Below are positions 1 to 9,968 of a stretch of 64,000 bases of DNA, one piece after another. The stretch comes from Diphasiastrum complanatum (lineage: Eukaryota > Streptophyta > Lycopodiopsida > Lycopodiales > Lycopodiaceae). Below the pieces are notes generated by a model. That model ran no database searches. It saw only the letters and a program-made list of their open reading frames with translations, and was not told where the DNA came from. Every line of letters begins with the position of its first letter. The stretch's first letter is position 1. Location of the stretch: the NCBI GenBank assembly GCA_029204225.1, contig CM055102.1:30665632-30729631 (forward strand). The letters run 5' to 3'. A program made the translations under genes and the position numbers.

Positions 1-637
1 GAGTATCTGATTGACTCTGTTTGACATGTCTGCTAACAAGTAGTAAGTGTTTTTAGCAATGCGTTATATTTATCGCCTAGATCAATATATCAAAAAGCTG
101 TTAATAAAAAAAATGATCAACTATTTATACTAGTTATGAATGTTGTTTAGGCTTATCCAAATGATAGTTGAAGACATATGTTTGGTTGCAGATCACAATT
201 GGAGCTTATCCAAATTGTGTTGCACTTATCTAGTTAGGCTTCCCGGAAACTACTTGCTAAAAACTGTTAGGGGAAGTTGTTAGCTTCAAAACAAGTTCTA
301 TTAGCCCTACAATACTTTTTGTTGCTGTCAAACTCGATTGTTAGCCATTATCATATATTTCTGTAGATTATATAAAACATGAGTAAAACTGCAAAACTAG
401 ATAGATGGATGGATGTAAATTAAAGATCGATTATTTGAATAAAGTCAACACCTTTTGTGGAAGCAAGAGATGTTGTTAAAGGTGAATATTAATCAAATTT
501 GTCATTCATTTTAATGCTTTCAGTTTTGAAAAAATTGATGTTGCAGTCTTTTTGAACACCATTATGTTGCAGTCTTTTTTAACACCATTATGGTATGATC
601 TTTATTTTATTAAATAAGTGAATCATTGTATTTTCAG
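1..637. other. AT-rich intergenic, no gene seen
   Basis: No convincing coding frame, RNA gene or repeat is visible. The stretch ends in a good intron acceptor (pyrimidine-rich tract ending TTTTCAG at 636-637) that leads into the exon described next. Part of it may therefore be an intron of that decayed gene. Confidence 0.4.
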
Positions 638-1190
638 TGGATGCTACAAAAGCTCTTGAACTGCACAGAAATCAACAAACAGTTGAAAGACAAAAGTTGG
701 CCAAGCATCGAAAGAAATGTTTGGAATGTCCACAAAAATATCTGGGACTTGTTATTGATGGCATGGATCAGAAGAAAACAATGCTGCCTCATTTTGTCAG
801 AGTGCCCAACAATTTGAACGAGGTAGATTTTATTCAGGTTCATCTCGTTGGAGCACTTGTGTTTAATGGGACTTTGGAGTCCAAGGTCTTTTTTATTTAT
901 CCCAATGTTTGAAATGATCCAAATTTGACGATCACCATTGTACATAAGATAATTTGCAAATTTGGTGAAAATCTTCCAGAAATACTTTATTTGCAGCTTG
1001 ACAACACTGCTAGGAAAACTAAAAATCAAAATGTTTTGGCATACTTGTCAATGCTAGTTGAGAAATTTTCTTAAAAAAGTAAAAATAGGATTTTTGTTGG
1101 TAGGACATACCCACGATCAAATTGATCAAATGTTTAGTTGCTTTTCTAAGAGGTTGAGACGCAAGAAAGCATTTGCTTCAAAGCATTGTT
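638..1190 (+). pseudogene. Decayed transposon-type protein (DUF7869-like), one exon
   Basis: After an acceptor at 637 one frame reads through motifs that I recognise from a widespread eukaryotic transposon-associated protein family (DUF7869-like). These are IDGMDQ followed by LPHF, then PNLT, then LQLDN followed by KNQNV, and finally VGHTHDQIDQMFS. The spaced acidic residues (IDGMD, LQLDN, HDQID) resemble an RNase H-fold catalytic set, which is inference. The frame is broken: TGA at 910-912 stands where the family usually has Trp. A stop and frameshift at about 1070 precede the VGHTH block, which is read in another frame. The remnant fades out near 1190, and no upstream or downstream exons or terminal repeats were found. 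The recognition comes from memory of the motif pattern, not from a search. Confidence 0.6.
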
Positions 1191-4100
1191 GAGGAATCGT
1201 ATGTGCCAAATCCAAACGTGTCATTAATCAGACACACATATGATTTTGAACTAGGATTGACGCTCATGATGAATTCCTTTATAACAAGATCGATTCTGGG
1301 TAAACAATATGAAGAAGGATTCACCCTTATCTCTGATATCACCTAGGAGGGTAAGGGACAGTAGAAAACTTATGTTTTTGTTTGTATCTGTTATTTTTTG
1401 GTTTTTCTAGCTTGGTTGTTTGGTGATTTTCTCTTCATTTTAGATGTTATGAACATCTAAAATGAAGGAGAAAAATGATTCAAAAATATTTTCAAATGTG
1501 AATATTTTTTATTGTATGTTGAAGTGCAAAGATTAGATGATCCTAATGTCATCTTCATTTGCACCCACCACAACCGATGCATTGTAGGACATGGTGTGAT
1601 TCAAACATTTGTTGCAAGCTTGATTTATTGCATCCTGACTACATCCATAATCTTGCATTATATATTATCTTTGAAAAGAAAAAAAGGACACATAGCTTTT
1701 GCTTTGTTGTAAAGAGCATGTGTTTGGTTGATATAGAAGCATAAGGGGAGTCAAAGCGAACATTGGAAAAAGAAAGATTGCAAACATATTTGTGTGGACA
1801 AGTATAGCGATATGCGAATAAGTGGATGTCATCAAATGTTAAACCCATTTACATTCTCAAATCATAGGAAAGCATCCATCTCTATCTAGATCCATTTAAG
1901 TTGATTCATTAGATTTTGCAATCCATGAAAGATATTGACAAAAATTACACTAGACATTTCTAAAAGAAGATCCATCTCTAATAGCATTATCATCAGATGT
2001 ATCATGGGATGCGCCTCCCATAAAGTCAATCTTGATAGGCAAAGATTCATAGATTAGATTGATTGCCCTTCGTGCAAAATCCTGATCAAGCATGGATCGT
2101 ACGTGAAATGGATCTTATAGAGAGAAAAGAGGAACATTGTTCATGTTATGCTTCAACACTTCTTCCAACTTTAATACACCACAATATATCTACACGTATA
2201 TCAATTTGATCATGTTAGACACATTGCTAACCTTATGCATACATGTGTTTTTCCAAACACCGAAATCTGCATCTACATGCCATCATATGCATGGGTCTGA
2301 AGATGGGCATTATTTTCCAATACTAATAGGAGTGGGTGCCAAAAGCAGGAGGAGGAGAATGTGGTTGTTTTGCAGGGATGAAGGTACCATATTTATAGAA
2401 GACATGTGAAGACGTGCTAATAATTGATTTACAAAAAGTTTGGTTAGCATCACCCCACCAAAGAGTGTTGATCCCAAAGCTATAGTTGCGCAAAATATAA
2501 TCAAAAACCACCATTTGAAACTAGAGACTTTGGGTCCGCTATATGGGGACCATACTACCTAGTGAAGTTGCCAATGTTAGCCGAATTTTGCACATGAAAA
2601 ATCGAGATTTTATAAATGGTGGTTATCTTTCTCCCCCTACAAAATACTAGGAGTTGACCCTAAACCCCAAGGCAAATGGCCAAGGAGGACAACTACCTAA
2701 ACAAGTGACTTATGGACTATAATGGGGTTGTGCCCTCCCCTTACACCTCCTTAAGAAGCCTTGTATGGTTTTTTAAAATGGCCCATGTACCTTGTGAACT
2801 ACTTAAGGGTGCCTTGCCCCTTACACATCCTTTTCCTCTTAGTGTGCCAATTTTGGAACACTTTGCACATCACTCACTTGGGAATGCATTATAAGGAGGG
2901 AAGGAAGTACCTCCATGAAAGAGAAGGGAGGCCCCAAGCAATGATCCGAGCTTAAAGCAGCAACTGAGCTGGCATCAACTTGGTCATTAAGATGGAGATG
3001 AGATGGGGTGTTCTAGGGAACCTAATCGCACATATTTCCAAAGACCTTCATTAAGGAGGTCGATTGCTTTTGACAAAGGAATTGAGGAACTAGGCAACTA
3101 CGAGCTACATTAGACAACATTTTGGTTGCAAGAGGTCTACCAAACATACCTTCTCGTGAGCTGTTAATGTGTTTCCCAAAGTCTCGAACATCTGGGCCAT
3201 CTATGATACAACCTCTTGCTATAAATGGATTGAACTAATTTATCAAGGATCAAATTATGTGAAACTTCTCTCTCAAATATGTGAAAGTTATATAATCCTC
3301 CACTTCTACACACTTTAATATTCATTCCTTTTCAGTCCAATTTTGTAGAAATGAAGTGAATTTCAAAAATCTTTGTACTATTTACTCAAAAGAAAGAGGA
3401 GATTCATGTCACGCACATATTGTAGAAACTCACCTAAACCTAAACATAAGAAAAAGGGAGCTACAAGCTACAAAATTGATGCTCTTTGTCAAATCACAGC
3501 TTTGCACTTCTTTGAAGTTTCAAGGTTTAGTCTTCTTGTATATAATAGTGATAATAGTAGGAAAAATGGTTGAATCAACATTGTTCTTCTTTGAAAGTCA
3601 AGGCTCTTGGTTCCTAATCATGTTGAAGTGACTACTACCAAAATATTATAACACTCCCCTTACCACACTTTAGAGCTGTACAGAATTTGAGATAAACCGA
3701 TAATAAATTACTGCTTTATCAAAAATCAGATTTTCTTTGAAACATACAAAGCTTAAATAATCTTCCACGTGTAGAGACTGTGAACATCAAAAGGGAGCTA
3801 CAAAATTGAAACTCTTTGCCCGACCACAAATCTGAAATTCTTTGCACCTTCAAGATTTCTCTTCTTAAATAATGTAGAGTACTTAATAGCATAAAATAAA
3901 ATTCATCTAAGTACCTTCTAGGCTTCTAGCAATGTGTGAATTGCCTGTTGACCTGCTTTGCCAGTTGCTTACTAACAAAGTGTACTTGGGCTTGATCGAC
4001 ACATCTCCCTTCATTATCAGACCTTTGTAATGTTATGTTTGTAAGTCTATGGAAGGATCTCCTTCATAGTAGTTCTTGTTGTTCCCTAAGAATGTGACAG

Positions 4101-4560
4101 TAATCTGATGCTAAAACTCACAAACTTGGCCAACTTTAAGATGGGATGCAGATGGCACATTTCAGATTTCATAGGCACAAAATCTTTCTGAGAAAAAACT
4201 CGTTACCAGTCTGACAAGCTAGGCTCAGCTAAAACAGAAACATAGTACATGCCACGTGTAAACTAAAAACAAATTATCAAAATCGTGCAGTATTCATTCA
4301 CATAGGGTCTATTCTAGGTCAAGAGGAGAGAAAAGACTCATAACTTCGAGAAGCAACTTTGAGCTGATATCACGATTCATAATAGCTTGTTTCAGGTCCG
4401 TATTCTCTAACCAGGTATATACGCAACCACAAAAATGACTCTCAGAAATTTGCTTGAAAGATGTCGATAATTCATCTTCCGTTAATCCGTCGTCTCTATC
4501 GCTCGAAACAAAATCATAAACCTAGTTAATGAATTCCCCCCAAAGCAATTGCTGCGACGC
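1191..4560. other. Intergenic, no supported gene
   Basis: The stretch is AT-rich with only short open frames (up to about 90 codons) that show no recognisable motif. Segments around 2280-2410 (minus or plus) and 3356-3631 (plus) are open, but neither has flanking splice sites or a domain I can name. Some of it may be further decay of the element at 638-1190. No tRNA or rRNA signature was seen. Confidence 0.35.
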
Positions 4561-4971
4561 TCACAGCTGCCGTGATTTAATCGCAGCGCAGGCTGCATCA
4601 CAGGCCACAATCTTGATACGATCCACTGCTTGCACGTCACCATTGTCCGTCTTGAAGCTAGCGTTCTTTAAATCGAAGGTCCAAACGCTGTCACAATATC
4701 TGTAAGAGTCAAGATGGCCCTTGAACCTGATCTTGGAGTGCACCTTTGTCCGCAGCGCTTCGATAATGGATTTGTCAAATTGCTTCAGCACTTTCGCGGC
4801 CAAGAGCGGCGAAATGGTGCCGTTGAACACCATCTCATCCAGGGCCTCTACCAGCCCCCTGCCGATCGAAGACATGTGATAAAGCTCGAGAGTCGTCTCT
4901 CCCTCTCGCCCTCCATCTCCATCTCCATCTCCATCTACATCTCTCGCTTTTCCGCTCCCTCTATTCGTCAT
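4561..4971 (-). CDS. TFIIA-S: Transcription initiation factor IIA gamma subunit
   Basis: The protein is 136 residues from the ATG at 4969-4971 to the stop at 4561. From about residue 27 it matches the whole TFIIA gamma (small) subunit: a start like LELYHMSSIGRGLVEALDEM (helical N-half), then VLKQFDKSIIEALRTKV, then the beta-barrel half GHLDSYRYCDSVWTF and RIKIVACDA. TFIIA gamma pairs with TFIIA alpha/beta to stabilise TBP on the TATA box in the nucleus. The family is usually about 105-115 residues. Here a 25-residue extension precedes it, containing a run of alternating Asp-Gly from a CCATCT microsatellite. The next ATG lies inside the conserved core (the M of YHMSS), so the long start is preferred. 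The coding region has no intron. Promoter elements lie just upstream, and it is probably functional. Confidence 0.93.
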   Translation of the reverse strand: MTNRGSGKARDVDGDGDGDGGREGETTLELYHMSSIGRGLVEALDEMVFNGTISPLLAAKVLKQFDKSIIEALRTKVHSKIRFKGHLDSYRYCDSVWTFDLKNASFKTDNGDVQAVDRIKIVACDAACAAIKSRQL

Positions 4972-5013
4972 GAGAGCGATAAATCTTCTCCTTTTCTTGT
5001 TGGGTGTTGCAAT

Positions 5014-5038
5014 TGGGCCAGCGTCTGTGCTTTATATA
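5014..5038 (-). promoter_or_regulatory. TFIIA gamma core promoter (TATA box)
   Basis: On the minus strand a clean TATATAAA lies at 5038-5031, 60 bp before the ATG at 4971, which suits a short 5' leader. A TGGGCC element (site II type when read on the plus strand) lies at 5014-5019, between TATA and ATG. An inverted CCAAT box (ATTGG) is at 5124-5128. The TATA assignment is read directly; the other boxes are inference. Confidence 0.6.
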
Positions 5039-5089
5039 GGTACTCACCCGCCTTGGTCACATAGGCTACAACTTTGTATACACGATGGC

Positions 5090-5152
5090 GTTTGGCATTA
5101 CGGGTGACCCAGGTCCCTTCCTGATTGGCGCAGGTTTGGCGTTACGGTGACC
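5090..5152. repeat. Short direct repeat upstream of TFIIA gamma
   Basis: Two near-identical 19-20 bp units of the form GTTTGGCRTTACGG followed by GTGACC lie at 5090-5109 and 5134-5152. They are in the proximal upstream region of the TFIIA gamma gene and could be paired protein-binding sites or a small duplication. Confidence 0.5.
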
Positions 5153-5275
5153 TTCCCCGCGTGTTACATTTCAAATCTTTCAATCAAATAGTTAGAAAAA
5201 TAAATTTCTCAAGAGTGTTAAAATTAGAATGGTAGCATCTGGAAAACAATTCTTTTTTTTAAGTAGTTCGTGGGA

Positions 5276-5371
5276 GGGAAGGCCCTGCCCGAGGGCCTTC
5301 TGTGCTGGGAGGGCCGTTGCCCGAGGGCACGGCCCAAACTGCACAGAAGGCCCGATGGCCCGGGCCTTCCC
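5276..5371. repeat. GC-rich imperfect inverted repeat (hairpin)
   Basis: The arm at 5276-5305 (starting GGGAAGGCCCTGCCCGA) pairs with the arm at 5341-5371, with only a few mismatches over about 30 bp and a 35-bp loop that is itself GC-rich. It stands out in AT-rich surroundings. It resembles in style the hairpins at 12985-13019 and 56923-57573. It could be a small foldback element or a hairpin-forming transcript. Confidence 0.6.
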
Positions 5372-6601
5372 CTGCGTGATGCTCAATGCAAAGGGTGCAT
5401 GCGATGGGTGAGATTCCTGCGGAATGGACTACTAAGCCAGCGTTCAGATCCATCATTTCGGCAGAAAAGGCTAGTAATCCAGCGGTCATAGGCATTTTGC
5501 AGATTGTGGCATTACGAACTGTCTGCTTGAAAAATTTGTGGGAGGAGGTGTCCAAAATACACACGAACTTTGAGCATAAGCATTACGGAGGGCAGAAGAG
5601 TACTATGGGCCTCACTTTCCACCTTGGAATACCGTTTGGAAGGTAGAGGTTTGATTCCTCCGCATCTTTGGATTAGCATAGTTCCTGCAAAAAGAGGCTT
5701 TTCAAGAGTCTGTGAGAGGACCATGAGTGTGACTAGGAAGTAGTGATCATCCATTTTTCCACATAGATGTTGACTCTTTCACCTACCTCCATGAGTTGTT
5801 GCTACCTGCAATCATCCACACAATAGCATTGCATGGGGCAAGGCAATGATTTTGAATGAAGCGGCTATCGATGATCCTCCACACAACAGCTTTCCATGGG
5901 GAGAAGCAATGATCTTGAATGCAACAAAGATCCATTCATTAAGGCGGCAATTCATTGAAGCAATTGATGGGCCTTTTCTGAAATTTGTTTTGCCAATCTT
6001 GAACTCGTTCTGGATTGCTTGTTTGAATCACTTTGCCGACACAATGATCCACATAGCAGCTTTCCCCATGACAATAATGTAGGAAAAAATAGTAATTATT
6101 CTTCCACAGAGAACATGATGCAAGTTTGAATGAATCAAACTAATATCAGTGTCTTCAATCGCGATTGTATCTGATCTATGTACTAATAGAATAGTATTAG
6201 TCCCGATTGAATATGCGTGTGAAAATTATATGTGGAAGTAAGAGACAACTTACGACTATTTAGACAATAAGAAACTATTGATCAATAACAATTTTTTATA
6301 ACTTTGAAGATGCTGTTTTTTACTTTTTAACTATTAGACGTACACTTGGCCCAGTTATATATTTACACCTGTGAAAGACCGTAACATTGTTGCCGGTCGA
6401 TTTCTTTTTTGAAACTTTTCGGTCATATTTTTATACAATTCAAAACTCCCGCCGTGCAGGGTCCTGATTTTGATCTAACCGTAGTTAGAGTAACATATAT
6501 GATTTACGAAAGACCGCCAACATTTATTACAAATCTGGTTATTTATTTTCATACTGATTCAACTACATTTTGTTTCAGACTCTGTTGTTCATCTTCTTTT
6601 A
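5372..6601. other. Intergenic with short open frames
   Basis: A plus-strand frame at 5386-5646 (86 codons) is open but matches nothing I know. At 5812-6080 three diverged copies of a roughly 60-bp unit containing CATGGGG and AATGAT are visible. The segment 6100-6600 is AT-rich and ends in the acceptor TTCTTTTAG before the next gene. Confidence 0.3.
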
Positions 6602-8021
6602 GCTTTGCAATGGCTTCCGGAAGCCGTGGACCACGAAGCAATATTGTCTCAGTTTTTGTTTGTAATAAAAAAGACTCTGATGGCTCTTGGATACCACGTA
6701 TCTATAGAAAATTTCACTGGGTTCTCATGCATCCCTCATCAAGAGGTGTTTTTGGTAAAAAGAGAAAATCAAATATGGATTATAGGAATTTTTGGAAAGG
6801 TAGAATTTTAGACTTCAAAGTTTAACCCGATGCTCGATCCATTTTAGAGGTCTTGATTCAACATGTCTACATGCATAAGGAGATTAGAGTGGAAGGCGTA
6901 AGTTCAAATGACAGACTCAAATGCAATTGTAAGTTTTGGAGAATTTTTTGCTTTGAGCTTTGCATTAATCATTTAGACGTATATCTGAGTATTTAAATGA
7001 CATATAATTTTATGGATTTGTGCAAATTTGTATCCATCAAGCATAATCGAATGGCAACCTATACAATCCCTTGTCGGCATCATGGACGTTATTCGTTCTG
7101 ATATTGGTCTTCTACAATACAAGAACCGCTGCACAAGATCACTTTTGGATTCTTGTATTTTCTTCTATGATTCATTTTACACACCATCTAGTTTAGGTGG
7201 AAAATTAGAGGTGATATCATTACCCTCTTTCTCAAGCGAAGAATGGATTCCTCCAGATTTCACCATAGCAGAGAGCTTCCGTTCAAGGTTTTTTATGGAC
7301 ATTCAAAACTGTATGAAATGTAGCACATGTTCAAAAAACAATAGATTGCACTGGTTTTTTCCTATTGCAATTTTTGTTGATTTTTTTGTTGAATGTAATA
7401 TTCGTAAAACAGTGACAATGTTTATTTGTAGTGATTTAACAGACAAAATGTTATCAAGCCTCCTTGATGATCATTGGGATAAAAAGAGTAATGGCAATAT
7501 CGAGTGCATAGTTAATAGATCGTCAATGAAATTTAGATATCTTATAGAAAAGCAAGTGCTTTCTTTAACATTTTATTATAGAAGATGGTCCAAAGTTGGC
7601 AATGGATGGAAAGCATTAGATCAGGATTTTACAGTGAATCATCAAGATCAAATAGAAATTCAAGTGAGGAAAAATAATTCTACTCTTACAACAATTGAGG
7701 TGGAAGAAGATTGGACACTCGATCACATTCGATCAGAGCTTACATTGCTGCAATATGATATTCCTAAACACTTCTGTTTTTTAGCCAATAAGAGATTGGT
7801 AGGTGTAGGTGTATTTATTTCAGTACACATTTGAAATGACTTTCAATGATTTTATTTAAACATGTTTCAGTGTTTTTGGTATTGCAATATTTCGTTTGAC
7901 ATAATCCCAATGTTGATATTGTTTAACAAGTTTCTTTGATGTATAGGTAAGACCAAGACAAGAAAGTCGCATAGAGTGCAAGGACTTAAATAGAAGCGTA
8001 GAAATTGTTGAAACCGCATAA
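6602..8021 (+). CDS. Multi-exon gene with C-terminal ubiquitin-like fold, product unknown
   Basis: Splice-bordered exons can be read as follows. Exon A is 6602-6799 (acceptor TTTTAG, donor AAG/GTAG). Exon B is 6850-6897 (16 codons, donor GGC/GTAAGT). Exon C is about 7030 to 7798 (donor TTG/GTAGGT). Exon D is 7947-8021 (acceptor GTATAG, stop TAA at 8019-8021). C joins D in phase. The last 80 residues have ubiquitin beta-grasp spacing: QIEIQV, then TIEVEEDWTLDHIRSEL (strand-helix), then DIPKHFCFL, and a final strand after the C/D junction. No C-terminal Gly-Gly is present, so it is a domain rather than a conjugated modifier. The middle of exon C has a CxxC pair (MKCSTC) and no known domain. The start of exon C and the true ATG are unresolved because B and C do not join cleanly, so 5' damage is possible. 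It converges on the Ulp1-like protease gene 278 bp away. Confidence 0.5.
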
Positions 8022-8299
8022 ACATTGGGATGATAGACGAGCAACATCAATGTACTTTTTCAAAAAAAAAAAGAATACAAAGAAGTCTCAAATGACTTCA
8101 AGATTTCATTGAACAATTTGTATTTAGTATTTTGAAAAATGTACATTGTTATTGAAATCGATATAATATATTTGTGGCATTCAGTAATAGCCCACTTTCT
8201 ATTTGCCTATCTATTGTCCTATGGATCATCATGTGATGATATATTTCTATGTGTCTGTCGGAACTTATGTGACAATATTTACATTTCAATCAAAGGTGC
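8022..8299. other. Intergenic between two converging genes
   Basis: This is an AT-rich 278-bp spacer between the stop of the ubiquitin-like-domain gene (plus) and the stop of the Ulp1-like gene (minus). It should hold both polyadenylation regions, but no distinct signal was identified. Confidence 0.4.
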
Positions 8300-9564
8300 C
8301 TAAGGCATATCCTCGAGCACTGTAACCTGATCCACGGATCCCCTGGCAGGTTCATCTGAGGCACCTTCATGCTTGTAGGGCCTTGCACACGATAGTAAAA
8401 TTTCCAACATTTCATGCCGATACTGATGAATCGCATTTGTTGATATCTCAGGACATTGGAATTGCAAAAAAAAATATCGAGTGTATGTATGTATGTATGT
8501 ATGTATATATAAAAAAAATATATAAATTCACAAAGTCAAAAGTATATCATCAAGATACTGGAACATTGAAAAAAGTACCTCACGGATACTAGCATCTGGA
8601 GGTTGCACCATATACCAATCCAAGAATGATTTAACATTCCAGGTTGAATACCATCCGCAGCTGGAAGCATCATCTTGTTGCGAAGACTGAGAAATCACAG
8701 CGAAAAATTGTTAAATTATAATTCAATATAATTCTAAACTACATGCCACCATGCAAATAAAATACGTAAAAAGATTCTTTTTACCTTTGCATCAACAACC
8801 TCTATGTTGGTATTTACAACCAGCCCATTCGGCTTGGGCAATAGCTCCACCATCCTTTTGTACATGGATTTAATCATGGAATGGGTGGCATGCAAAGAAT
8901 TCATTGTCATGCACATAGGTGTGCAGCTTCCAGTCGAATCCACTTTCATGGATATGACGTGCACACTCCAATGTTTGCTGCCAGAAAGAGACAAGCAATG
9001 AATTACTAGAATCTATAAGAGTTTCCAAAAGACAAATCTTACAGAAAACAGATATTACAAGAAGAAACTATCTTATTTTGAACAGTATGGGATGATGAAC
9101 ATTGATGTTTCTTTGCTAGTGTGCCTGAAGAGCCTTCTGGCTTTCCTCTCTTTATTCAACAGATGCTCTAAAAATGTAGATACAACAAAGATCTCCTTCG
9201 TGACTGTATATGTATATTTATGTACATAGTATGCACAAGCAGATTCAACTACTATGTTTGAGATATATGAGATCTTCTCTTTTAGCTCCCTACAATGCGG
9301 GTCTTTGATATGCATTGCAAAATTAATATTGTCTATACAAAACATAAACTCACCTCCAAGATCATCTATTTTCTCGGCTATATATAGGTCAAAATCAATA
9401 TACCTCTTAGAATCAAAAAATGTGTCTTTAGGTTCATTCGAAAGTCTGATGTGCAACTCTTTATCAATTGCATCAACATCAGAAACAATCATGTCCACCA
9501 CTGTATTTAGGTCATCCTCATGTATAGAAGGATAATCGTGTAGTTGAAGATAGAGGACTCTCAA
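8300..9564 (-). CDS. Ulp1/SENP-type cysteine protease, multi-exon, partial
   Basis: Four exons are read on the minus strand. Exon 1 is about 9564-9073, 5' end unknown. Exon 2 is 8977-8785 and contains HWSVHVI, the catalytic His-Trp. Exon 3 is 8686-8579 and contains QQDDASSCGW, the catalytic Cys in the conserved QQxDxxxCG setting. Exon 4 is 8446-8300, with a helix IHQYRHEML and the stop. Junctions 2/3 and 3/4 are in phase 0 with standard GT-AG borders. C48 proteases cut SUMO or related ubiquitin-like proteins from targets. The family Asp in a hydrophobic-D-S-L strand appears here as Asn (MTMNSL), so activity is doubtful. The exon 1/2 junction has only a weak GT donor and may be damaged. Upstream the gene abuts a copia remnant at 9729-9968, so its N-terminus may be lost. 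Plant genomes also carry Ulp1 domains inside DNA transposons, and this could be such a copy. Confidence 0.65.
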
Positions 9565-9728
9565 CCAGTGGAATTGTGGATGTACTAGCTAGATCATTTC
9601 TAATGGGAGGAGTTGAGGGTGAAGAGCTGGGAGACCTGGGCTTGGGCTACTTTCACAAATCTTTCGCGAATCTTTCCGAGTTGGTCACAAATAGAAAAAG
9701 TTTCGAGTTCGCGTTTGTTTCTTTCTCA

Positions 9729-9968
9729 TCATTTGTTAAGTAAACTGCGAGCTTTGTTGGTAGAATCAAGATCTATCTGATCAATTGTTCTACATATAGT
9801 AACCATCTTGGCCACGGGTGCAAAGGTGTCTTCATAATCAACAAGGCCATGGATTTGAGCATATCCTTTGGCAAATAGTCTTGCCTTGATAGATCCATCA
9901 TTGTTGTACTTGACTCTAAACACTCATTTGCATCCAATAACATGCTGGTTGATGGGTGGATCCATGAG
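9729..9968 (-). pseudogene. Ty1/copia reverse transcriptase fragment
   Basis: The minus-strand frame carries the start of the copia RT domain: HVIGCK, VFRVKYNNDGSI, KARLFAKGYAQ, and DYEDTFAPVAKM. The Trp codon after GCK is TGA, and an insertion interrupts the HGLDYEDTF block. Only about 75 codons survive, with no LTR. It is a truncated dead copy lying behind the Ulp1-like gene. Confidence 0.85.
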
